From the NCBI GenBank assembly GCA_016718155.1, contig JADKEH010000001.1:372001-436000 (forward strand): a DNA stretch of 64,000 bases, given 5' to 3'. The DNA comes from Candidatus Rhodoferax randersensis. GTDB lineage: Bacteria > Pseudomonadota > Gammaproteobacteria > Burkholderiales > Burkholderiaceae_C. The position numbers were made by a program, and so were the translations under genes. Below the pieces are notes generated by a model, which had not been told where the DNA came from, ran no database searches, and worked only from the letters and a program-made list of their open reading frames with translations. Shown piece after piece: positions 1-9,118 of this stretch (the stretch's first letter is position 1; every line of letters begins with the position of its first letter).

Positions 1-277
1 AGCCGTCCGGCGCGACCGTGGCGCCCTTGGCGGCCATGAAGGCACTCAGGCGTTCGCGCAAGGGCTGCCAGCCTTCCGTGGCGCCGTACTGCAACACCGC
101 GCCCGCGGCGGCGCCGCGGAGCACCGCATCGGTAGACTGACGGATGCCCTCGACGTCAAACAGCGCGGGGTCCGGAAACCCCCCGGCAAAACTGATGATG
201 CCGGGCTTGCCCAGCAGCTTGAACAGCTCGCGGATGGCGGAGGTTTCGACGTTTTGCAGGCGGGTGGCAAATTGCAT
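1..277 (-). CDS. PLP-dependent aminotransferase, class I/II (5' part only)
   Basis: The first 92 residues of a fold-type I aminotransferase run off the left edge of the window. The N-terminal pattern (LFKLLGKPGIISFAGGFPDP, then a tyrosine in QYGATEGWQPLRERL) is typical of the LysN/MocR-like 2-aminoadipate or aromatic aminotransferase group, where FxGGxPDP and YG(x)xxGxxxLR help form the PLP and substrate site. The catalytic lysine lies outside the window, so the substrate cannot be named. It is divergent from the glutamate dehydrogenase at 527, so the two may share the 249-bp control region and both feed amino-acid nitrogen into 2-oxoglutarate/glutamate chemistry; that link is inferred. Confidence 0.85.
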   Translation of the reverse strand, partial: MQFATRLQNVETSAIRELFKLLGKPGIISFAGGFPDPALFDVEGIRQSTDAVLRGAAAGAVLQYGATEGWQPLRERLSAFMAAKGATVAPDG

Positions 278-421
278 GGTGAATATCCCGATCTTGATTG
301 CGACGGCGTTAGGCCAGTTTCAATTGTCGTCTTTAGTAGTCACACTTTTGCAGCGCCCAGTCAAACATTGAAGCAATAAAAACGCTTTCAAATTTCGAGA
401 AACACAACGCGAACACAGGCC

Positions 422-440
422 TCATGCAACTGTTGCATGA
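422..440. promoter_or_regulatory. perfect 9-bp palindrome with 1-nt centre (candidate operator)
   Basis: The sequence TCATGCAACTGTTGCATGA is a perfect inverted repeat (9 bp, one central T). It lies in the 249-bp divergent region between the aminotransferase and the NAD-glutamate dehydrogenase, about 87 bp before the latter's start codon. It has no T-tract, so it does not look like a terminator. Symmetry of this kind usually marks the binding site of a dimeric regulator; which one is unknown. Confidence 0.5.
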
Positions 441-526
441 ACCAATGAGTTGCCGATCTAAGCTCCCCCAAGCTGCGAAGGCCCGCCTAGAATCCGCGAC
501 ATCCACAAGATAACCGGAGACTTTGC

Positions 527-3500
527 ATGTCCACTCCCGCGCTCGCCGAGCTGCTTGCCTATACCCACGAGCACGCCGGCCCCGCCGCCAACCGCCTGGC
601 CGACTTCGTGTCGGCTTATTTCGACAACACCGACCCCGACGAGATTCAGACCCGCGGCCCGGCCACCCTGTTCGCGATCGCCAATGCACACTGGCGCCTT
701 CTGGAATCAACACGTACCGCCCAGCAGGCCAAGATCCGCGTCTTCAATGCCACGTTGTCCGAAGACGGGTTCGTCAGCGAACACACCTCGATTCAGATCG
801 TGCACGACGACATGCCCTTTCTGGTGGACTCGGTCACCATGGCGGTCAACCGCAGCGGCCGCACGGCACACTGGATTGTTCACCCCCTGCTCGCAGTGCA
901 GCGCGATGCCCAGGGTCGCCTGCTCAAAACCAGCCACGCCACCCCCCACGGCGAACCCACCAGCCCATTCGAGTCCTTGATCCTGGTCGAGTGCGACCGC
1001 ATCGTGAACGAGGCCGACCGCAACGCGTTGGCCCAGGACCTGGACCGCGTGCTGGGCGACGTGCGCGCCGTGGTGCAGGACTGGCGCCCGATGCTCGAAC
1101 GCCTGCAGGCCGTGGGCGCGGCGTCAAGCCACTCCAAGCTGTCCTCGGACAACCAGCAAGAGGGCATCGACTTTCTGCGCTGGCTCGAAGACCGGCACTT
1201 CACCTTCCTTGGCGCGCGTGACTACAACCTGGTGCGCGACGGCGATAGCGTCAGCCTGATGGCGGTGCCCGAGTCCGGCCTGGGCGTGCTGCGCGGCGCG
1301 CCGCAAAGCCTCAGCAGTCGCCTTCCGGCTGACGCCGTGACGCTGCTTGACTCTGACCAGTTGGTATTGGTGACCAAGGCCATGACGCGCGCCACCGTGC
1401 ACCGCCCCGCCTGGCTGGACTACATCGCCGTCAAACGCTTTGACGAGGCTGGCCAGGTCGTTGGCGAAGCGCGCTTTTTGGGCTTGTACACCTCCACCGC
1501 CTACTCGGCCATGGTCAGCGAGATCCCGCAAGTGCGCCGCCGCGCCGGGCAAGTGATGGCCGCCGCAGGTGTGGTGCCCGACAGCCACGCCGCCAAGTCG
1601 CTGCAGGCGATTCTGGACGCCTACCCGCGCGACGAGCTGTTCCAGATCGACACCGCCACGCTGACCGAACACGCCATCGGCATCCTGCGCCTGCAGGAGC
1701 GCCAGCGCACCCGCGTGTTTCTGCGTCGCGACCCGTTTGGCCGCTTTACCTCAGCGCAAGTGTTCGTGCCGCGCGACCGCTACAACACCGAGCTTCGCAT
1801 CAAGATCGGCAATGAACTGAGCGCCGCGCTCAACGGCCAGTCGCTCGAATTCACGCCGATGCTGACCGACAGCCCGCTGGCGCGTATCCATTACCTGGTG
1901 CGCGCCAAGGGTCAGGCACCGCAAAGTGTGGACCTGCGTGCGCTCGAAGCCCGCATCGCGCGCCTGGCCCAGCGTTGGGAAGACGACTGCACGCAGGAGC
2001 TGCTCTACATCCACGGCGAAGGGCAGGGCTTGAGCCTGGCGCACCGCTTTGCCAACGCCTTCCCCACCGCCTACCGCGAAGACTTCTCGGCCCAGGTGGC
2101 CGCAGAAGACACGCAGGTGCTCTCATCGCTCACGCCCAGCTCACCGCTGGCGGTCAAGCTGTACCGCCCATTGGACGCAGGCCCAGGCACGCTGCGCTTC
2201 AAGATCTACAACACCGCCAAGGTAGCCCTTTCGGACTCGTTGCCGGTGCTCGAGCGCATGGGTGCACGGGTGCTGGACGAGCACCCTTACCGCGTGGGCA
2301 ACGGTGCGGATGCCGATGTATTCTGGATTCATGACCTGGGCCTGCAGTTGCCCATCGACACGGAGCTCTCCAACGTCAAGTCACGCTTTGAGGCGCTGTT
2401 TGCGCAAGCCTGGCGCGGCGAGGTGGAAAGCGACGACTTGAACAAACTGGTGCTGGTCACCACGCTCGACGCCCGCGCCATCGCCGTGCTGCGCGCCTAC
2501 ACGCGTTACTTCAAGCAGCTCGGCTTTGCCTTCAGCCAAAGCTACATCGAAAACGCGCTCAACAAAAACGCCGCCATCGCGCAAGACCTCAGTGCGCTGT
2601 TCGTGGCCCGCTTCGACCCCGCTCTGGAAGACGGTCGCCAGCACGCGCAACAGCAAATCGGCCAGCGCATCGAGGCGCAACTCAGCGCGGTGGCCAGCCT
2701 GGACGAAGACCGCATCCTGCGCCAGTTCACCACCACCGTGCTGGCCACGCTGCGCACCAACGCCTGGCAAGTCACACCCGCCGGCGCCAGCAAGCCCTAC
2801 CTGAGCTTCAAGCTCAACCCGCGTGAAGTGCCCGGCGTGCCCGAGCCCAAACCGCTGTTCGAAATCTGGGTCTACTCGCCGCGCGTCGAAGGTGTCCACC
2901 TGCGCGGCGGCAAGGTCGCGCGGGGTGGCCTGCGCTGGTCGGACCGGCGCGAAGACTTCCGCACCGAAGTGCTGGGCCTGGTCAAGGCGCAGCAGGTCAA
3001 GAACACCGTGATAGTGCCGGTCGGCTCCAAAGGCGGATTCGTGCTCAAGAACGCCCCGCCCGCGAGTGATCGCGAGGCCTACATGGCAGAAGGCGTGGCC
3101 TGCTACAAGCTGTTCCTGTCGGGCCTCTTGGACCTGACCGACAACCTGGTCAAGGGCGACCCCGTGCCACCCGCCAACGTGGTGCGCCACGACCCCGCCG
3201 ACCCCTATCTGGTGGTGGCGGCGGACAAGGGCACCGCCACCTTCTCCGACATCGCCAACAGCGTCTCGGCCGACTATGGCTTCTGGCTGGGCGACGCCTT
3301 TGCTTCGGGCGGCTCGGTCGGCTACGACCACAAGAAGATGGGCATCACCGCGCGTGGCGCCTGGGAGTCGGTCAAGCGGCACTTCCGTGCGCTGTCGATC
3401 AACACCCAGACCACGCCCTTCACCGTGGCCGGTATTGGCGACATGTCGGGCGACGTGTTTGGCAACGGCATGCTGCTGTCCGAACACATCAAGCTGGTGC

Positions 3501-5287
3501 TGGCCTTTGACCACCGCCACATCTTCATTGATCCCTCGCCCGACACGGCACGCTCGTTCGCCGAGCGCCAACGCCTGTTCAATTTGCCACGCTCAAGCTG
3601 GGACGACTACGACAAGAGCCTGATTTCTGAGGGCGGCGGCATCTACCCGCGCGGCGCCAAGTCAATCAAGCTCAGCGCGCAAGCCCGTGCCGTGATCGGC
3701 ACCCTGGCCGAAGAGCTGACCCCGGTGGAACTGCTCAAGGCCATTCTGCAAGCGCCGGTGGACCTGCTCTACAACGGCGGCATTGGCACCTACGTCAAGG
3801 CCGCGTTTGAGACGCATGCCCAGGTCGGCGACAAGGGCAGCGACGCGTTCCGCGTCAACGGCGGCGAGTTGCGCTGCAAGGTGGTGGCTGAAGGCGGCAA
3901 CCTGGGCTGCACGCAATACGGCCGCATCGAGTTCGCGCAAAAGGGCGGCCTGATCTACACCGACGCGATCGACAACTCGGCCGGCGTGGACTGCTCCGAC
4001 CACGAGGTCAACATCAAGATCTTGCTCGACCGCGTGGTCGAAGCCGGCGACCTGACGCTCAAGCAGCGCAATGACCTGCTGGCCTCCATGACCGACGAGG
4101 TGGGGCACTTGGTGTTGTCCGACAACTACTACCAGTCGCAGGCGCTGGACATCGCCTGCCACCGCCCGATGTACGTGCTCGACGGCCAGCAGCGCCTGAT
4201 GCAGTGGCTTGAAGGCGCCAAGCGCCTGAACCGGGCCATTGAGTTCCTGCCCAGTGATGAAGAGATTGCCCGCCGGCGTGCCCGCAAGCAAGGCCTCACG
4301 GCCCCCGAAGGCGCGGTGGTACTGGCCTACGCCAAGATGTCGATGTACGACGAACTGGTGGCCAGCAACCTGCCGGATGACCCCTACTTCGGCCGTGCGC
4401 TCAAGGCCTATTTTCCGCAGGTGCTGACCGAGAAGTTTGGCGACGCCATTGCCAAGCACCCGCTCAAGCGCGAGATCATCGCCACCTTCATCACCAACAC
4501 GGTGGTCAATCGCACCGGCGCCACCTTCGTCAACTTCATCGCCGCCGAAGCCGGTGCCACCGCCGCCGACGTGGTGCGGGCCTATACCCTGGCACGCGAA
4601 GTGTTTGGCCTGGAACCCTTGTGGGACCAGATCGACGCGCTGGACTACAAGGTCTCAACCGCGCTGCAGCTCGACCTTCTGAGCCAGCTCATCGCCATCG
4701 CGCAACGCGCCTCGCGCTGGATGCTGCGCGTGCGCTCGCACAGCACCGACCTGCCCACGCTGATCCAGCGTTACCAGCCCGGCGCCCGCGAATTGCGCGC
4801 CAACCTGACCGAGTGGCTGCCCGCCACTGCCAACGCCAACTGGCAGCGCGCCACGCAAACGCTGGTGGACGCGGGCGTCGAACACGACCTGGCACAGAAC
4901 CTGACCGCGCTGGAGTTCATCTTCCCCGCACTCGACCTGGTGGACCTGGCGCAAAGCGCCAACACCGGGCTGGAGCAGGCGGCGCGCGCCTACTTTGGCG
5001 TGGACGCCGAACTGGGCCTGACCGCCTGGCGCAGCGAGATCAACCGCCTGCCCACCGACACCCTGTGGCAAACCCAGGCCCGTGGCAGCGCGCGCGACGA
5101 CGTCTACTCGATCGCCAGCCAGATCACGCGCGGCCTGCTGGCGCGCGGCGATGGCGTGGCCGGGTGGACGGCGCAACACGCCACACCGATCGAGCGACTG
5201 CGCAAGCTGCTGGCCAACATCAGCACGCAAAACCCCGACCTCGCCCCGGTCTCGGTGGCCTTGCGCGAGTTGCGGCATTTGGCATGA
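527..5287 (+). CDS. gdhB: NAD-specific glutamate dehydrogenase, large (about 180 kDa) type
   Basis: This 1586-residue enzyme oxidatively deaminates L-glutamate to 2-oxoglutarate and ammonium with NAD+, a catabolic role in the cytoplasm. Length and sequence match the large Bac_GDH family (Pseudomonas GdhB, Streptomyces type) and not the 450-residue form. Long regulatory N-terminal segments, including an ACT-like stretch, cover about the first 700 residues. The catalytic part starts near residue 800 with RGGLRWSDRREDFRTE, followed by the glycine/lysine motif VGSKGGFVLK near residue 831, GDMSGDVFGNGML near 970 and NGGIGTY near 1082. The chosen ATG has a purine-rich CCGGAGAC just upstream. It is followed by a repeat array, so it is probably monocistronic. 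Catalytic motifs and length agree with the family and no frameshift is seen. Confidence 0.95.
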   Translation: MSTPALAELLAYTHEHAGPAANRLADFVSAYFDNTDPDEIQTRGPATLFAIANAHWRLLESTRTAQQAKIRVFNATLSEDGFVSEHTSIQIVHDDMPFLVDSVTMAVNRSGRTAHWIVHPLLAVQRDAQGRLLKTSHATPHGEPTSPFESLILVECDRIVNEADRNALAQDLDRVLGDVRAVVQDWRPMLERLQAVGAASSHSKLSSDNQQEGIDFLRWLEDRHFTFLGARDYNLVRDGDSVSLMAVPESGLGVLRGAPQSLSSRLPADAVTLLDSDQLVLVTKAMTRATVHRPAWLDYIAVKRFDEAGQVVGEARFLGLYTSTAYSAMVSEIPQVRRRAGQVMAAAGVVPDSHAAKSLQAILDAYPRDELFQIDTATLTEHAIGILRLQERQRTRVFLRRDPFGRFTSAQVFVPRDRYNTELRIKIGNELSAALNGQSLEFTPMLTDSPLARIHYLVRAKGQAPQSVDLRALEARIARLAQRWEDDCTQELLYIHGEGQGLSLAHRFANAFPTAYREDFSAQVAAEDTQVLSSLTPSSPLAVKLYRPLDAGPGTLRFKIYNTAKVALSDSLPVLERMGARVLDEHPYRVGNGADADVFWIHDLGLQLPIDTELSNVKSRFEALFAQAWRGEVESDDLNKLVLVTTLDARAIAVLRAYTRYFKQLGFAFSQSYIENALNKNAAIAQDLSALFVARFDPALEDGRQHAQQQIGQRIEAQLSAVASLDEDRILRQFTTTVLATLRTNAWQVTPAGASKPYLSFKLNPREVPGVPEPKPLFEIWVYSPRVEGVHLRGGKVARGGLRWSDRREDFRTEVLGLVKAQQVKNTVIVPVGSKGGFVLKNAPPASDREAYMAEGVACYKLFLSGLLDLTDNLVKGDPVPPANVVRHDPADPYLVVAADKGTATFSDIANSVSADYGFWLGDAFASGGSVGYDHKKMGITARGAWESVKRHFRALSINTQTTPFTVAGIGDMSGDVFGNGMLLSEHIKLVLAFDHRHIFIDPSPDTARSFAERQRLFNLPRSSWDDYDKSLISEGGGIYPRGAKSIKLSAQARAVIGTLAEELTPVELLKAILQAPVDLLYNGGIGTYVKAAFETHAQVGDKGSDAFRVNGGELRCKVVAEGGNLGCTQYGRIEFAQKGGLIYTDAIDNSAGVDCSDHEVNIKILLDRVVEAGDLTLKQRNDLLASMTDEVGHLVLSDNYYQSQALDIACHRPMYVLDGQQRLMQWLEGAKRLNRAIEFLPSDEEIARRRARKQGLTAPEGAVVLAYAKMSMYDELVASNLPDDPYFGRALKAYFPQVLTEKFGDAIAKHPLKREIIATFITNTVVNRTGATFVNFIAAEAGATAADVVRAYTLAREVFGLEPLWDQIDALDYKVSTALQLDLLSQLIAIAQRASRWMLRVRSHSTDLPTLIQRYQPGARELRANLTEWLPATANANWQRATQTLVDAGVEHDLAQNLTALEFIFPALDLVDLAQSANTGLEQAARAYFGVDAELGLTAWRSEINRLPTDTLWQTQARGSARDDVYSIASQITRGLLARGDGVAGWTAQHATPIERLRKLLANISTQNPDLAPVSVALRELRHLA

Positions 5288-5300
5288 CCAGCTGCGAACC

Positions 5301-5574
5301 CCGTCATTGCGAACGAAGTGAAGCAATCCAGGACCCCTGAACCCATGGACTGCCGCGCTGCGCTCGCAGTGACGCAAAGCCCGTCATTGCGATTGCCGCG
5401 TCGCTACGCTCCCCGCGATGACGAGAACTGTGACGTGCTCCTGGCGATGACCCAAAGCCCGTCATTGCGAGCGCAGCGCGGCAATCCATGTCTTCGATCT
5501 GCCCGCATGGATCGCCACGCCGCTGCGCGCCTCGCGATGACGGGGACTGCGTCGCGCTCCTCGCGATGACGGGA
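5301..5574. repeat. array A of the dispersed GTCATTGCGA mosaic repeat
   Basis: This fills the whole gap between the glutamate dehydrogenase and nth. It contains several copies of CGTCATTGCGA followed by GCGCAGCGCGGCAATCCA or GAAGTGAAGCAATCCA modules and their complements (CGCTGCGCTCGCAGTGACG, CGCGATGACGG). Copies alternate in orientation, so each pair can fold into a long hairpin. The same family recurs at 10.0, 26.7, 36.4 and 42.9 kb. I see no gene in this stretch. Confidence 0.85.
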
Positions 5575-5584
5575 ACGGTTGCCC

Positions 5585-6235
5585 ATGACCCCTGAGAACG
5601 TCGAAGCCTTCTTCGCCACCTTGAAGGCGGCCAACCCGCAGCCGGTCACCGAGCTGGAATACAGCTCGGTGTTCGAGCTGCTGGTGGCGGTGCTGCTGTC
5701 GGCGCAGGCCACCGATGTCAGCGTCAACAAGGCCACGCGCAGACTGTTTGTGGTGGCCAACACACCACGCAAGATGCTGGCGCTGGGCTTGGACAAACTG
5801 GAGCGCTACATCAAGACCATTGGCCTATACCACAGCAAGGCCCGGTACCTGCTGCAAACCTGCCAGATCCTGCTTGACCAGCATGGCGGCGAAGTACCAC
5901 GCAGCCGCGAAGCGCTGCAGGCCCTGCCCGGCGTCGGGCGCAAGACCGCCAACGTGATCCTCAACGCGGCTTTTGGCGAGCCCACCATGGCCGTGGACAC
6001 GCACGTCTTTCGGGTGGCCAACCGCACCGGCCTGGCACCGGGCAAGACGCCGCTGGAGGTGGAGCAGGCCCTGCTGAAGCACATCCCCCCGGCCTACCTG
6101 GTGGACGCCCACCATTGGCTGATTCTGCTCGGGCGCTACGTCTGTCAGGCGCGTCAGCCACAATGCTGGCACTGCGCCGTGCGCGCCAACTGCGACTTTC
6201 AACACAAGACTCTCGCTTCAGAGCCGCCTTCATGA
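5585..6235 (+). CDS. nth: endonuclease III (DNA glycosylase/AP lyase)
   Basis: This 216-residue base-excision repair enzyme removes oxidised pyrimidines and cleaves the abasic site. The helix-hairpin-helix LPGVGRKTANV lies near residue 113 and contains the catalytic lysine. The catalytic aspartate is in VDTHVFRVANR near residue 138. A C-terminal [4Fe-4S] motif C-x6-C-x2-C-x5-C starts near residue 186 (CQARQPQCWHCAVRANC). Length matches E. coli Nth (211). The ATG at 5585 is preferred over an in-frame TTG six bases earlier because the protein then begins MTPENVEAFF, as in the family. Its stop overlaps the next start (ATGA), so it is coupled to the diguanylate cyclase. Confidence 0.97.
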   Translation: MTPENVEAFFATLKAANPQPVTELEYSSVFELLVAVLLSAQATDVSVNKATRRLFVVANTPRKMLALGLDKLERYIKTIGLYHSKARYLLQTCQILLDQHGGEVPRSREALQALPGVGRKTANVILNAAFGEPTMAVDTHVFRVANRTGLAPGKTPLEVEQALLKHIPPAYLVDAHHWLILLGRYVCQARQPQCWHCAVRANCDFQHKTLASEPPS

Positions 6236-7368
6236 ACGCGATTGACCCCCGTACCGTCATTTTGATCAGCGGCATCATGGGTGGTCTGATGTCGATGGTG
6301 CTGTTCTTCATGCACCGCAGCTACCCGGTCACGATTGCGGGCCTGCGCGAGTGGGCGTGGTCACTGGCCATCCTGTTTCTGGCTGGGGTGCTGGCCTCGC
6401 TGGGGGGAGTAGCAGGCCCGTGGTTCGCCAACATCACGCCCAACTTGCTGATCTCTTGCGGCATGTACCTGGCGTTTGTCGGCAGTCAGCGCTTTTTCGG
6501 CAATGCGGTCCGACACGCTTGGTACCTCGGACCGATTGCCGTAGTCAACCTGTTGCTGTTGTGGTTCACGCTGGCGCAGCCTTGGTATTTGGCGCGCGTG
6601 CTGATTCTGACCATGCTGCTGGCCTATTTGACCGGTATGCATGCGTGGTTGGTGCTGCGCCAGCGCCAGCCCAGTTTCAGCCACTGGTTTGTTGCGGTGG
6701 TGCTGTGCCTGGCCAGCCTCAACGAGGTGGTGCGCCTGGTCACTGCGCTGACCCTGCCGGTGGGCGAAACGGTGTTTGACCGTCAGCCGCAGAACCTGCT
6801 GCACATCACGCTCTACCCGTTTCTGATGCTGCTGATGGCCATCGGCATGGTGCTGCTGGCCACCGACCGCGTTCGCGCGCAAATGCAATACCTGGCGACA
6901 CACGACTCACTCACCAACACGCTGACGCGCCGACGCATGAGTGAAGCCTGCGAGCAGGAGTTGGCGCGTTGCCGCCGCCACGGCCGCAGCATGGCGCTGC
7001 TGGTGGTGGACCTGGACCATTTCAAGACCATCAACGACACGCATGGACACCAGGTCGGCGACAGTGTCCTGATCCGCTTCGTGGACACCGTCAACGCCTT
7101 GCTGCGCCGTGGCGATGAGTTGGGACGTTTTGGCGGTGAAGAATTCGTGGTGCTGCTGCCCGAGACCGCGTTGCCCGAAGCCCTGCTGGTGGCCGAGCGC
7201 ATCCGCGCCACCTGCCAGGCGGATACGGGCATGCCACCGTACACCGTCAGCATCGGCGTGGCCGGCTACCAGTCCGACACCGACACCGTGGACAACCTGC
7301 TGGGACGCGCCGACGCCGCCATGTACCGCGCCAAAGCCAAAGGGCGCAATCAAGTCGAAGCCGCTTGA
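6232..7368 (+). CDS. membrane-anchored diguanylate cyclase (GGDEF)
   Basis: This 378-residue protein has about six hydrophobic helices in residues 5-205 and a C-terminal GGDEF domain from about residue 220. The active-site signature is GGEEF at 301-305 (RFGGEEFVVLLPE), one of the active variants. The substrate-binding segment LVVDLDHFKTINDTHGHQVGD is present. It should make cyclic-di-GMP from two GTP at the inner membrane. I see no RxxD inhibitory site immediately before the signature (REDELGRF is absent; the residues are RGDELGRFGG). The ATG overlaps the nth stop codon. The membrane sensor part resembles no ligand-binding domain I can name. Confidence 0.9.
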   Translation: MNAIDPRTVILISGIMGGLMSMVLFFMHRSYPVTIAGLREWAWSLAILFLAGVLASLGGVAGPWFANITPNLLISCGMYLAFVGSQRFFGNAVRHAWYLGPIAVVNLLLLWFTLAQPWYLARVLILTMLLAYLTGMHAWLVLRQRQPSFSHWFVAVVLCLASLNEVVRLVTALTLPVGETVFDRQPQNLLHITLYPFLMLLMAIGMVLLATDRVRAQMQYLATHDSLTNTLTRRRMSEACEQELARCRRHGRSMALLVVDLDHFKTINDTHGHQVGDSVLIRFVDTVNALLRRGDELGRFGGEEFVVLLPETALPEALLVAERIRATCQADTGMPPYTVSIGVAGYQSDTDTVDNLLGRADAAMYRAKAKGRNQVEAA

Positions 7369-7440
7369 GCGCAGTGCCGGGCCGCCCCAAACAAGCTCGC
7401 ACCGCAGCCCGCCAGGGCGAAGCTACTCCAGTGCACCCAA

Positions 7441-8415
7441 TCAAACCGGCTTGATGCGCAGCGCCCAGATCACGCCGGCCACCAGCAGGGCAATACCCAG
7501 CAAGGTCAGCGGCTGCGGCCACTGCCCGCGCAGCATGAAGGCATAGGCCAGCGCACTCAAGGTTTCGAACACGATCAGTTGCCCGGCCAGCGTGGTGGGC
7601 AGGCGCTGGCTGGCCTCGTTCCAGCACAGCGTGCCCAGCCACGAGGCCAGCAGCCCGATGGCCAGCATCAGGCCGACGTAGCGCAGCGGCTGCGGCCCCA
7701 GCGGCATCACAAAATCGGCGCCATGGCCCCAGGGCTGTGTGCCCAGCGTGGCGCTCCACAGCCACAACACGGCATACCCCGCCAGCGCCAGCGGCAAGGT
7801 GGCCAGCCCTTGCGCGGTGGCCCAACTGCGTGGGCTGCGCTGGGCATGGGTACGCAGCCAGTCGGCATTGCGCAGGGGGTACCAGGTCCAACAGGCCACC
7901 GCCCCCAGTGCCAGCAAGGCGCCACTGGCATAACGCGACACATCCAGATCGGCTTGCGCGCGCAGGTGCGCCAGCTCGACTTGGTTCACGCAGGCAATGC
8001 CAGCGGCAATCAGGGCCAGCGAAGGCAGCAGCTTGAGCCAGGGCAGGCGGCCGTCGCGCTTGGCATCACGCAGGTTGGAACTGATCGCAATCACCACCGG
8101 CAAGGTGCCAATGATCATGGTCGGCAACGGGCCACCGGCACGCTGGATGGCGGCCGCCAGGCACAGGTAATACAGCACGTTGCCAACGGTTGAGAGCTTG
8201 AGCGCTTCAAGCCAGTCGGCCGCCACGAAGCCCGCCAGATTGCGCCGGTCCAGCCACGCCAGCGGCAAGGCGATCACACCAAACGCCAGGTAACGCGCAA
8301 ACGACAACAACAGCGCCGAGTACTCGGGCAGCAACAAGGGTGCGACAAACACCAGCCCCCACACCAAACCGGCCGACAATGCAAAAAGAACGCCAATAAA
8401 CATGGGTGTGATCAT
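7441..8415 (-). CDS. EamA/DMT-family transporter
   Basis: This 324-residue protein is almost entirely hydrophobic, with about ten transmembrane helices in two repeats, the architecture of the drug/metabolite transporter superfamily. It starts MITPMFIGVLFALSAGLVWGLVFV, and the second repeat includes LLASWLGTLCWNEASQRLPTTLAGQLIVFETLSALAYAFMLRGQWP, a very typical EamA C-terminal pattern. Its start overlaps the stop of the upstream LysE/ArgO gene by four bases, so the two exporters are probably co-transcribed. The substrate is unknown; amino acids or related metabolites are likely from the pairing with argO. Confidence 0.88.
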   Translation of the reverse strand: MITPMFIGVLFALSAGLVWGLVFVAPLLLPEYSALLLSFARYLAFGVIALPLAWLDRRNLAGFVAADWLEALKLSTVGNVLYYLCLAAAIQRAGGPLPTMIIGTLPVVIAISSNLRDAKRDGRLPWLKLLPSLALIAAGIACVNQVELAHLRAQADLDVSRYASGALLALGAVACWTWYPLRNADWLRTHAQRSPRSWATAQGLATLPLALAGYAVLWLWSATLGTQPWGHGADFVMPLGPQPLRYVGLMLAIGLLASWLGTLCWNEASQRLPTTLAGQLIVFETLSALAYAFMLRGQWPQPLTLLGIALLVAGVIWALRIKPV

Positions 8416-9041
8416 GGCATGCCGTCATGGCGCAACAGCATGGCGGCCAGCCCCAGCATGAACAGACCAATCAACCCGTCCAGCACCTGCCAGGCCCGCG
8501 GCCGTGCAAACCACGGGGCCAGCCAGCGCGCGCCATAGCCCAGGCTGGCAAACCACAACACACTGCCGCTGGCGGCGCCACCGACAAAGAAGCTCTTGGC
8601 CGCGCCGGCTTGCTGCGCCCCGACGGAGCCGACCAACAACACCGTGTCGAGGTACACATGCGGATTGAGCAAGGTGAAGCCCGCCAGTTGCAGCAGCGCC
8701 TGGTCACGTGTCAGCGCCGCGCCCTGCCCAGCCTGCAGGCTGTTGGCGCCGAGCGCCCGACGCAGCGCCATCACGCCATACCAGGCCAAAAACAAGGCGC
8801 CAGCCCATGCGATCAACCGGGCCAGCGCCGGGCTGCCGGCAATCAAGGCCGCCATGCCAAAGACGCCCGCCGCCATCAGCAGCGCGTCCACGCCGGCACA
8901 AAAGGCAACCATCACCCCCACGTGCTCACGCCGCAAGCCCTGGCGCAGCACAAAGGCGTTTTGCGCGCCAATGGCGGCAATCAGGGTCAGGCTCACGGCC
9001 AGACCATTAAGGTAGCTTGGAAAGTGGGTGGTGAGGTTCAT
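8412..9041 (-). CDS. argO: LysE/ArgO-type basic amino acid exporter
   Basis: This 209-residue inner-membrane protein has six predicted helices. It carries the LysE family signature IAAIGAQNAFVLRQGL near residue 20 and FTLLNPHVYLDTVLLVGS in the middle. It should export L-arginine and/or L-lysine. It is transcribed divergently from argP with only 77 bp between them. In E. coli and Corynebacterium the adjacent LysR regulator (ArgP/LysG) activates the exporter when basic amino acids are abundant, so the same control is likely here. The downstream EamA gene overlaps its stop. Confidence 0.93.
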   Translation of the reverse strand: MNLTTHFPSYLNGLAVSLTLIAAIGAQNAFVLRQGLRREHVGVMVAFCAGVDALLMAAGVFGMAALIAGSPALARLIAWAGALFLAWYGVMALRRALGANSLQAGQGAALTRDQALLQLAGFTLLNPHVYLDTVLLVGSVGAQQAGAAKSFFVGGAASGSVLWFASLGYGARWLAPWFARPRAWQVLDGLIGLFMLGLAAMLLRHDGMP

Positions 9042-9118
9042 CGCCGCGAAGCATGCCGCAGCCGCGCAACGGGCGCCAGTTAGACTTGCTCAACCCCATG
9101 AAGCATTGCTGAACACCC

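Noticed and set aside
2381..3571. Long open frame antisense to the glutamate dehydrogenase
   Set aside because: Codon-position shadow of a GC-rich gene; its translation is low-complexity His/Gly/Val-rich and matches no family, while the sense frame has all catalytic motifs.
5301..5574. CRISPR array
   Set aside because: Repeats vary in length, order and orientation, spacers are not uniform, and no cas genes are nearby. They fit a mosaic palindromic element.
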